Shown one piece after another: positions 1 through 5,390 of a DNA stretch of 6,317 nucleotides. The DNA comes from Thermoanaerobaculia bacterium. GTDB lineage: Bacteria > Acidobacteriota > Thermoanaerobaculia > Gp7-AA8. The stretch lies in contig JAMPYE010000268.1 in the NCBI GenBank assembly GCA_023700825.1, forward strand, positions 1 to 6,317, read 5' to 3'. Both the position numbers and the translations under genes were made by a program. The stretch's first letter is position 1. Each line of letters begins with the position of its first letter. Below the pieces are notes generated by a model. That model ran no database searches. It saw only the letters and a list, made by a program, of their open reading frames with translations, and was not told the origin of the DNA.

Positions 1-1
1 C

Positions 2-745
2 GGTCTCGCGCAACATCGTCGTAGAGATCGCGCGGCTCAGAGTGCCCGGCAGTCCGCTCTCGTCGATCCGCGGATAGACGCCGTGGCTCACCATCACGGA
101 AGGAGCGAGAGCGGCGAGGCGACGGTAGGGCAAGAGGTCGAGCGCTTCGAGCTCGTCCATCGTCATGTCGACGACGGACGAGCCGTAGTGCGGATCGGTG
201 CCCGACAGCCCGAGCCCCGGAAAATGTTTGATACATGACGCGACGCCAGCCTCGGCCATGCCCTCGATGAACTGCGCGGCCCTCGCCGCGACCATCTCCG
301 GGTCTCGACCGAAGCACCGCCGCGTAAGGCTAGGCGAGAGTCCGTCGCGCCAGAGATCGACGACCGGCGCGAGATTCACCTCGATCGTGAAGTGATCGAG
401 CAGCTTTCCGAGCGCGAGCCCGAACGCGCGCAGCATCTCCGGATCGCCGCACGACATGAAATCCGACGCCCCCGGAATCCCGGGCGTGAGCTTGCGAAGC
501 CGGTCGACGCGCCCGCCTTCCTCGTCGATCATGAAGAGCGGAGGCCGCGGCGCCGCGTTGCGAACCTCGCCGATGAGATCGGAGAGTTGTTCCGCGCTCT
601 CGACGTTGCGCGCGAAGAGCACCACGGCGAACGGCGAGCACTCCTCGAGCACGCGCCGCTCGAGGGCGGTCAGGCGCGCGCCCGTCAGGCCGATGCCGAG
701 GACCGCGCCCGCGGCCCTACGACTGGAATCGTTTCTTCCACTCAT
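2..745 (-). CDS. Glycoside hydrolase family 3 protein, NagZ/LpqI-like beta-N-acetylhexosaminidase (partial, C-terminus beyond window)
   Basis: Family members remove terminal N-acetylglucosamine from muropeptides or glycans in peptidoglycan recycling. I translated the minus strand by hand and found 248 uninterrupted codons running off the window start. Family marks are GAVLGIGLTG (13-22), an FARN segment (44-47), IDEEGGRV (73-80, family IDxEGGRV), KHFPG (173-177), a D-x-H pair at D184/H186 resembling the NagZ acid/base loop, and the VMVSHGVYP...LPGTLSR block (217-238). The catalytic Asp of the later SDD motif would lie outside the window, so activity cannot be judged. NagZ usually reads KHFPGHG; here it is KHFPGLG, as I recall for actinobacterial LpqI-type enzymes. 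I chose the ATG at 745 because the domain begins about 12 residues later and no other conventional start is near. It overlaps the mutS end by 29 bp, implying the same operon. The Shine-Dalgarno is poor. The family is well supported; the exact substrate is inferred. Confidence 0.88.
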   Translation of the reverse strand, partial: MSGRNDSSRRAAGAVLGIGLTGARLTALERRVLEECSPFAVVLFARNVESAEQLSDLIGEVRNAAPRPPLFMIDEEGGRVDRLRKLTPGIPGASDFMSCGDPEMLRAFGLALGKLLDHFTIEVNLAPVVDLWRDGLSPSLTRRCFGRDPEMVAARAAQFIEGMAEAGVASCIKHFPGLGLSGTDPHYGSSVVDMTMDELEALDLLPYRRLAALAPSVMVSHGVYPRIDESGLPGTLSRAISTTMLRET

Positions 746-3305
746 GGATCTTGTTCAGCGCCTCGACCGGCGTGAGCGTGTCGACGGAAAGCTGTCGCAG
801 CTCGCCGAGGACACCGCGATCGTCCGGCCCGAAAAGTGTGAGCTGCAGGCCCGATCCCGGCAGAGGCGCGTCGCCTTTCCTTGTCGCCTCGACGACGTCG
901 ACTTCCTTCGCTTCCAGCGTCTTGAGGATCTCCTCGGCGCGATGCACGACCGAGCCGGGGATGCCGGCGAGCTTCGCGACGTGAATTCCGTAGCTCTTGT
1001 CGGCGGCGCCCTCGACCACCTTCCGCAGGAAGATGATCTGGTCGTTCCACTCCTTGACCGCGACGTTGTAGTTGCAGACGCGCGCGTTGGTCTCTGCGAG
1101 ATCGGTCAGCTCGTGGTAGTGCGTCGCGAAGAGCGTCACTGCCCCGCGTGCCGTGTCGTGCAGGTATTCGACGATCGCCCACGCGAGCGAGAGCCCGTCG
1201 AAGGTCGCAGTCCCTCGCCCGACCTCGTCGAGAATCACGAGCGAGCGGTCGGTCGCGTTGTTCAGGATGTTCGCGGTCTCGTGCATCTCGACCATGAACG
1301 TCGACTCGCCACGCGCGAGGTTGTCCGAAGCGCCAACTCGCGTGAAGACACGGTCGAAGACGCCGAGCCGCGCGCGTGTCGCCGGGACGAAGCTCCCGGC
1401 CTGGTTCAGCAGGACGAGGAGCGCCACCTGCCTCAGGTAGGTCGACTTTCCGCCCATGTTCGGTCCGGTGATGATCTGGATCCCGTTGCGGTCGCGGTGG
1501 ACCCGCGTGTCGTTGGGGATGAAGCGCGTCGTGAGCGATTCGACGACGGGGTGGCGCCCCTCGTCGACGTCGACCTCCATTTCGTCGCTCAGCGTCGCAC
1601 GGCACCATCGATGCTTGATCGCGCTCGTCGCGAACGACGCGATCGCGTCGATCGTGCCGACGGCGCGCGCGGTGTCGAGAATCGCCGACGCCCGCTCGCC
1701 CACTTCGACGAGCAGTGCTTCGTAGAGCCTGACCTCGATCGCGATCGAGCGCTCCTCGGCGCGGAGGATCTTGTCCTCGATCACCTTCAGCTCCGGGGTG
1801 ATGAACCGCTCCGCGTTCACGAGCGTCTGCTTCCGGATGTACTCCGCGGGCACCTTCGCGAGGTTCGTCTTCGACACCTCGATGTAGTAGCCGAAGACGC
1901 TGTTGAACCGCACTTTCAGCGACGAGATCCCGGTCTTCGCGCGCTCTTCCTCTTCGATCCGGAGGAGGATCGACTTCGAGTCGCGGGCAATGGCGCGCAG
2001 ATCGTCCAGGTCCGCGTCGACGCCGACGCGGATCACGCCGCCGTCACGCGCCGACATGGACGGCTCGTCGCCGATCGTCGCGCGGAGCTTCGCCGAGACG
2101 TCCGCGAGCGGGTCCAGCGTCGCGGCCAGCTCGAGCAGAAGTGGCCCGCGAAGGTGACCTGCCGTCACCCCCAGTTCTCCAACGGCATCGAGCGAGTCGG
2201 CGAGCGTGAGGCACTCGCGCGGGCTCGCGGTCCGCACCGTGACGCGCGTCGCGAGGCGCTCCAGGTCGGCGATGCGGCCCAGCGTCTTCGTGAGCTCCTC
2301 GAGGTACGCGCGCGACCGCGTCAGCTCGTCGACCGCGTCGTGCCTCGCGAAGATCGAGTCGCGATCGAGCAGAGGCCGGCTGAGCCAGCCGCGCAGCGCG
2401 CGCGACCCCATCGAGGTCCGCGTCGCGTTGACAACGCTCCAGAGCGATCCCTTCGCCTGCCCGTCGCGCGACTCGAGAATCTCGAGGTTCTCGAGCGTCG
2501 ACGCGTCGAGTAACAGGAAGCCCGCGCCGCTCTCGACGCGGAGCCGCCCGATGTGGCCGAGCTCGCTCTTGTGCGCCGCCGAGGCGTAACGAAGCGCGGC
2601 GCCCGCGGCGGCGACACGCAGGTCACCGCGCTCGAGCCCGAATCCGCGAAGCGACTGCGTTCCGAATCTTCGAACGAGGAAGTCCTCGGCGCGCTCGTGA
2701 TCGAAGTACGACGACTCCACGCTCGTGATCGCCAGCCCCGCCGATCGAAACAGCTCCGCGTCGGCAGGGTCGGACTCCTTCCGCAAGACAACCTCGCGTG
2801 GCTTGTGTCGCGCGAGATCGTCACGCAGCCGCGGATCGGCGATTCCCCCGTACGCGACCACGAAGAAGTCACCGGTCGACACGTCGAGGTAGGCGCCGCC
2901 CGCGGTGTCGCCGCCAGGGGCCCAGCTGAAGAGATAGCAGCTCTCGCGATCGATGATCGTCGAATCGACCGCGGTGCCGGGTGTGACGACGCGGATGACC
3001 TCGCGGCGAACGATTCCCTTCGCGGCCGCGGGATCTTCCACCTGCTCGCAGACCGCGACGCGGAACCCGTGGCGGATCAGCTTCGCGATGTACTGGTCGG
3101 CCGAGTGCGCGGGAACACCGCACATCGGCGCTTCCGACTCGCCGCCGCGGCCGCGAGCGGTAAGGACGAGCTCGAGCAGGGGCGCCGCCGTCTCCGCGTC
3201 CTCGAAGAACATTTCGTAGAAGTCGCCTAACCGGTAGAAGACGATCGCGTCGGGGAACTGGCGCTTGATCTCGAAGTACTGCTCGAGCATCGGGGTGAGC
3301 TTCAT
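717..3305 (-). CDS. mutS: DNA mismatch repair ATPase MutS (full length, 862 aa)
   Basis: MutS binds mismatched and looped-out bases and, on ATP binding, becomes a sliding clamp that recruits MutL. Length and domain order are typical. The mismatch-binding domain carries the Phe-x-Glu wedge within GDFYEMF (F29, E31). Connector, lever and clamp regions follow, with FGYYIEVSKT in the clamp. The ATPase has Walker A GPNMGGKST (614-622, K620), the STFMVEMHET segment, Walker B LVILDE with D693/E694, the DEVGRGTATFDG signature and the ATHYHEL switch. Near the end, QLTLF (821-825) fits the QLxLF-type beta-clamp binding motif. The start ATG overlaps the upstream gene's stop as ATGA, with a strong GGGAGG about 7 nt before it, so translation is probably coupled. 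No frameshift or missing key residue is seen. Presence of the Phe-x-Glu pair marks it as MutS1, not MutS2. Confidence 0.98.
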   Translation of the reverse strand: MKLTPMLEQYFEIKRQFPDAIVFYRLGDFYEMFFEDAETAAPLLELVLTARGRGGESEAPMCGVPAHSADQYIAKLIRHGFRVAVCEQVEDPAAAKGIVRREVIRVVTPGTAVDSTIIDRESCYLFSWAPGGDTAGGAYLDVSTGDFFVVAYGGIADPRLRDDLARHKPREVVLRKESDPADAELFRSAGLAITSVESSYFDHERAEDFLVRRFGTQSLRGFGLERGDLRVAAAGAALRYASAAHKSELGHIGRLRVESGAGFLLLDASTLENLEILESRDGQAKGSLWSVVNATRTSMGSRALRGWLSRPLLDRDSIFARHDAVDELTRSRAYLEELTKTLGRIADLERLATRVTVRTASPRECLTLADSLDAVGELGVTAGHLRGPLLLELAATLDPLADVSAKLRATIGDEPSMSARDGGVIRVGVDADLDDLRAIARDSKSILLRIEEEERAKTGISSLKVRFNSVFGYYIEVSKTNLAKVPAEYIRKQTLVNAERFITPELKVIEDKILRAEERSIAIEVRLYEALLVEVGERASAILDTARAVGTIDAIASFATSAIKHRWCRATLSDEMEVDVDEGRHPVVESLTTRFIPNDTRVHRDRNGIQIITGPNMGGKSTYLRQVALLVLLNQAGSFVPATRARLGVFDRVFTRVGASDNLARGESTFMVEMHETANILNNATDRSLVILDEVGRGTATFDGLSLAWAIVEYLHDTARGAVTLFATHYHELTDLAETNARVCNYNVAVKEWNDQIIFLRKVVEGAADKSYGIHVAKLAGIPGSVVHRAEEILKTLEAKEVDVVEATRKGDAPLPGSGLQLTLFGPDDRGVLGELRQLSVDTLTPVEALNKIHEWKKRFQS

Positions 3306-3688
3306 CGCGCGCCCTCCCCTGTCCCGGGCACTCCGCCAGGCCGCCGCGTGCGAATCACCTTGCCGCTTTCCGCGTCGATCTCCACGACGACGGCGCGAGC
3401 GAGCCGCGTGGGCACCTCGCCGTCACAGAGCACGAGCCAGACGCGACGATCGGTGACGGGATCGCGATAGATGGCCGCATCGACGGTCTCGAATCGGGCG
3501 TATGCGCTCGCGTCCACCGCGCGCAGGTGCTCGAGCGCGGCAATCTCCGCCTGATACGGAGAGATTCTCCCCCGTGGACGCGACGGATCCTCGGCGCCGC
3601 CGAGGGCCACGAAGGCTGACGCACAGAGCGCCGCCCATACCGCGCAGGCAGCCCACCAGGCTTTCGAGGAATCCTCCTGAAATTGCAC
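3302..3688 (-). CDS. Small membrane-anchored or exported protein of unknown function, weakly PepSY-like
   Basis: I do not recognise this 128-aa protein as a named gene. It has a short polar N-terminus with one Lys (K9), a hydrophobic, Ala- and Trp-rich segment at about 11-32 that could be a signal peptide or membrane anchor, then a mixed soluble part. No clear lipobox is present, although two Cys lie in the hydrophobic stretch. The soluble part has a helix-like region (45-68), a strand-like RRVWLVLCDG (81-90) and VVVEIDAESGKVIRTRRPG (100-118). The last resembles the final strand-turn-strand of PepSY-type domains (V-x-V-D-x-x-T/S-G-K-V); this is pattern similarity only. The start is GTG with no Shine-Dalgarno upstream, 7 nt from a -10-like TATTAT, so the mRNA may be leaderless. 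The stop codon overlaps the mutS start (ATGA), giving a translationally coupled pair. Periplasmic location is inferred. Base composition and codon use match the neighbours, supporting a real gene. Confidence 0.72.
   Translation of the reverse strand: MQFQEDSSKAWWAACAVWAALCASAFVALGGAEDPSRPRGRISPYQAEIAALEHLRAVDASAYARFETVDAAIYRDPVTDRRVWLVLCDGEVPTRLARAVVVEIDAESGKVIRTRRPGGVPGTGEGAR
3313..3318 (-). promoter_or_regulatory. Shine-Dalgarno of mutS
   Basis: On the minus strand GGGAGG (within AGGGGAGGG) lies 7 nt before the mutS ATG, inside the 3' end of the preceding gene. It fixes the mutS start and shows that this organism uses Shine-Dalgarno initiation inside operons, in contrast to the SD-less starts at 3688 and 3708. 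Confidence 0.8.
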
Positions 3689-3694
3689 CGCGCG

Positions 3695-3700
3695 TATAAT
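3695..3700 (+). promoter_or_regulatory. -10 hexamer TATAAT for the acyl carrier protein operon (probable leaderless start)
   Basis: A perfect TATAAT ends 7 nt before the ATG at 3708. By standard -10 to +1 spacing, transcription would start at about 3707-3708, on or next to the start codon. No Shine-Dalgarno lies in the seven intervening bases (aaccgca). No convincing -35 box is seen 16-18 bp upstream (best candidates are tcctcc-like), and there is no extended TGn element. Confidence 0.6.
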
Positions 3701-3701
3701 A
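3696..3701 (-). promoter_or_regulatory. -10-like hexamer TATTAT for the mutS operon (probable leaderless start)
   Basis: Read on the minus strand, TATTAT (TAnnnT consensus) ends 7 nt before the GTG at 3688, mirroring the plus-strand promoter with which it shares five of six bases. Predicted +1 is at about 3689, next to the GTG. No clear -35 is visible; the region where it should lie is inside the acyl carrier protein coding sequence (3718-3724). Confidence 0.45.
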
Positions 3702-3707
3702 ACCGCA

Positions 3708-3950
3708 ATGGATCGAGCCGAAATCTCGCGCAGGATCGAGGAGATACTTCGCGATCAGAAGACCCTGCCCGCCGATCCGATCGACCCCGACACCCCGCTC
3801 GAGACGTTCGGTTTCGACTCGCTCGACGCGCTGAACATCGTGTTTGCGCTAGAGGAGACGTTCAAGATTTCCATCTCCGACGACGAAGTGCGCGACGTCC
3901 GCTCTCTCGGGCGGATGGTGGAAATCGTGGAAGGGCACCTCCAATCGTAG
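3708..3950 (+). CDS. Acyl carrier protein (80 aa)
   Basis: This small acidic cytoplasmic protein carries acyl chains on a 4'-phosphopantetheine arm during fatty-acid or polyketide-like synthesis. The family site is clear: GFDSLDAL at 35-42, with Ser38 as the attachment residue. The acidic helix-II region (LDALNIVFALEETFKISI, 39-56) follows, then a DDEV/RSLGRMVEIVEGH helix typical of the family C-terminus. Length is normal (about 75-85 aa). It starts 7 nt after a perfect TATAAT with no Shine-Dalgarno, so translation is probably from a leaderless mRNA. A ketoacyl synthase in the same direction begins within tens of bases, so the two probably work together. Whether this is the housekeeping AcpP or a carrier dedicated to a special lipid or secondary metabolite cannot be told: no fabD, fabG or fabH is in view, and the sequence diverges enough from typical AcpP that I do not assign a symbol. 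Confidence 0.93.
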   Translation: MDRAEISRRIEEILRDQKTLPADPIDPDTPLETFGFDSLDALNIVFALEETFKISISDDEVRDVRSLGRMVEIVEGHLQS

Positions 3951-3959
3951 CCTTCACCG

Positions 3960-3989
3960 ATGAGCAGGGACGTCCGATCGTCGCGGTGA
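3960..3989 (+). other. Nine-codon ORF or frameshifted true start of the ketoacyl synthase
   Basis: An ATG 9 nt after the acyl carrier protein stop opens a frame reading MSRDVRSSR, then TGA. That TGA overlaps the GTG at 3986 (GTGA) of the synthase frame. The first three residues, MSR, are followed one frame over by RPIVAVTG, which together resemble a typical FabF N-terminus. Either this is a short coupling ORF, or the real start of the synthase separated by one missing base, or it means nothing. Confidence 0.3.
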
Positions 3990-5179
3990 CAGGCGTGGGA
4001 CTCGTCTCCCCGCTCGGAATCGGCAAAGCTGTGAACCTGGCGTCGATCCGTGCCGGACGCCCGTGCATCGAGCCGATCCGGCGATTCGACCCTTCCGCTT
4101 TCAGCTGCCGGATCGCAGGGCAGGTCCCCGACTCGGCCTTCGACGGCGCGGATCCGAACCTCGACCGCGTCTCGTGGCTCGCAGTCGTCGCCGCGAACGA
4201 GGCCGCGGCCGAAGCATCGCTCGAAACGCTCACGTCGCGCGAGCGGATCGGCGTCGTCATCGGCACGGGACTTGGTGGCGCGGACACGCTCGACACCTCG
4301 TACGAGAGGCTTTACGGTCAGGGCAACAGCCGCCTCCACCCCCTGTCGATCCCGAAGATCATGTACAACGCCCCGACGAGCGCCGTGTCGATCCGGCATC
4401 GCGCCCGGGGCCCGTCCTTCGCGATCGTCTCCGCCTGCTCGTCGGGCACGCACGCCATCGGCCAGGCCGCGATGTGGATTCGCGCGGGCGCCGCCGACTG
4501 CGTGATCGCAGGTGGCACCGATGCGCCGATCACGCCGGGAATCGTCCGCGCATGGGAAGCCCTGCGCGTGCTCAACACTGAGAGCGGCGATCCCGCGACG
4601 GCGTGCCGCCCCTTCTCAGCCGACCGGAACGGAATCGTCCTTTCCGAGGGCGCAGCGGTGTTCGTTCTCGAGAGGCTCGACCTCGCCATGGCCCGCGGCG
4701 CCCGGATCCTCGGACGGATCTCCGGATTCGGAATGTCGTCCGATGCCGCTCACATCACCGACCCGCAGTCCGACGGGGCGGCGAGGGCGATGCGCGCGGC
4801 GCTCGACGACGCCGCGTTGTCTCCCGCCGACGTCGTTCACGTCAACGCGCACGGGACCGGGACGAAGCTGAACGACCCCGTGGAGACTCGCGCGATCCGC
4901 GCTGTCTTCGGCGGGCACGCGGACCGGCTCGCGGTGAGTTCCACCAAGTCGATGCACGGGCACGCGATGGGTGCGAGCGGTGCCATTGAAGCGGCCCTCT
5001 CGCTCCTCGCGATGAACGAGCGTTTCGTGCCTCCGACCGCCAACCTCCGCGCCGCCGACCCCGAATGCGATCTCGATTACGTGGCCGACGGGGCGCGCAC
5101 CCTCGAGGTCGTAGCGTTCCTTTCGAACTCGTTCGGCTTCGGGGGCATGAACGCCGTGCTGGCGATCACGCACGCCTAG
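3986..5179 (+). CDS. Beta-ketoacyl-[acyl-carrier-protein] synthase, FabF/KAS II-like (start uncertain)
   Basis: It catalyses decarboxylative Claisen condensation of malonyl-ACP with an enzyme-bound acyl chain. Numbered from the GTG at 3986 (397 aa): nucleophile C151 in SACSSGTHAIG, H289 in NAHGTGTKLNDPVE, K321 in SSTKSMHGHAMGASG and H326 in the same motif, plus the SNSFGFGG gate loop (380-387). All catalytic residues are present with FabF spacing. The N-terminal strand pattern RPIVAVTGVGLVSPLG begins upstream at about 3971, so the GTG start would cut off the first beta strand. No other ATG, GTG or TTG lies in this frame back to 3683. Alternatives are an ATC at 3977 with AGGGA 6 nt before it, or the ATG at 3960 if one base is missing (about 406 aa, near the usual 410). 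It follows the ACP gene by 35 bp at most. Fatty-acid elongation is likely; a dedicated role in a special lipid or polyketide-like product cannot be excluded, so no symbol is given. Confidence 0.93.
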   Translation: MTGVGLVSPLGIGKAVNLASIRAGRPCIEPIRRFDPSAFSCRIAGQVPDSAFDGADPNLDRVSWLAVVAANEAAAEASLETLTSRERIGVVIGTGLGGADTLDTSYERLYGQGNSRLHPLSIPKIMYNAPTSAVSIRHRARGPSFAIVSACSSGTHAIGQAAMWIRAGAADCVIAGGTDAPITPGIVRAWEALRVLNTESGDPATACRPFSADRNGIVLSEGAAVFVLERLDLAMARGARILGRISGFGMSSDAAHITDPQSDGAARAMRAALDDAALSPADVVHVNAHGTGTKLNDPVETRAIRAVFGGHADRLAVSSTKSMHGHAMGASGAIEAALSLLAMNERFVPPTANLRAADPECDLDYVADGARTLEVVAFLSNSFGFGGMNAVLAITHA

Positions 5180-5210
5180 CAGCGCCAGCTTGCCTGCGTA
5201 GCGAATTTTT

Positions 5211-5275
5211 GTGGCCTTCGCGAAGCCACGCACCTCGCGCGATTCGCGCGGCGCGAGCAAGGCGGGATGCCTTGC
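5211..5275. repeat. Three consecutive inverted repeats (hairpins) in the intergenic region
   Basis: Hairpin 1 pairs GTGGC (5211-5215) with GCCAC (5225-5229) around the inner palindrome TTCGCGAA, with one bulged C. Hairpin 2 pairs CTCGCGC (5234-5240) with GCGCGAG (5251-5257). Hairpin 3 pairs GCAAGGC (5257-5263) with GCCTTGC (5269-5275) with a GGGAT loop. None is followed by a T-run on either strand, so they are not canonical intrinsic terminators. They could be a REP-like element, mRNA-stabilising structures after the synthase gene, or non-canonical terminators. The remainder of 5180-5390 is pyrimidine-rich and holds nothing else I can support apart from a weak -10-like site near its end. Confidence 0.55.
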
Positions 5276-5378
5276 CTTCCCAGTCGCCTTCCGCCGCGCC
5301 GCGGCTCCCTCCCCCTGCCACCGGGACCGGAGAAGGCTGCGATTCACCCCCGTGCTGGCCACCGCGCTCGATCTGTCG

Positions 5379-5384
5379 CAGAAT
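5379..5384 (+). promoter_or_regulatory. Weak -10-like CAGAAT before the asparaginase gene
   Basis: CAGAAT keeps the key A2 and T6 of TAnnnT and ends 6 nt before the ATG at 5391, which lacks a Shine-Dalgarno. TGGCCA (5356-5361), 17 bp upstream, matches four of six bases of TTGACA. The geometry parallels the TATAAT-7-ATG arrangement at 3695-3708, but the match is weak and could be chance. Confidence 0.25.
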
Positions 5385-5390
5385 CGCTTC

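Larger units (their letters stand above)
3690..3706. promoter_or_regulatory. Interrupted palindrome forming the core of a divergent promoter
   Basis: The 17-bp sequence GCGcgTATaATAacCGC is symmetric around base 3698 apart from two mismatched pairs, and holds overlapping -10-like hexamers on the two strands. The two divergent start codons (GTG at 3688 and ATG at 3708) are each exactly 10 nt from the centre. It is the only non-coding DNA between the two transcription blocks, so promoter activity for at least one of them is expected here. It could alternatively be, or double as, an operator for a dimeric regulator. Confidence 0.6.

Noticed and set aside
456..2513. A 685-codon open frame on the plus strand antisense to mutS
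   Set aside because: It is antisense to a perfectly conserved mutS, its product is Arg/Asp/Val-rich with no recognisable motif, and long antisense frames are expected in GC-rich genes.
3673..3678. AGGAGG on the minus strand as a Shine-Dalgarno
   Set aside because: It lies inside the small membrane-anchored protein gene, and no ATG, GTG or TTG follows within normal spacing in that frame.
3683..3688. TTGCAC as a -35 box for the TATAAT
   Set aside because: Only 6 bp separate it from the -10 hexamer, far short of the required 16-18 bp.
3683..3985. N-terminal extension of the ketoacyl synthase frame back to a TTG at 3683
   Set aside because: It overlaps the whole acyl carrier protein gene, the extension is Arg-rich without homology, and it would need a TTG upstream of the TATAAT.
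5203..5229. T-run plus hairpin as an intrinsic terminator
   Set aside because: The five Ts come before the hairpin on the plus strand, and on the minus strand the run reads as As, so the order is wrong for either direction.
5352..5354. GTG as the asparaginase start
   Set aside because: It adds 13 residues with no family match, and the only purine-rich stretch upstream is too far away. The ATG at 5391 gives the usual N-terminus.
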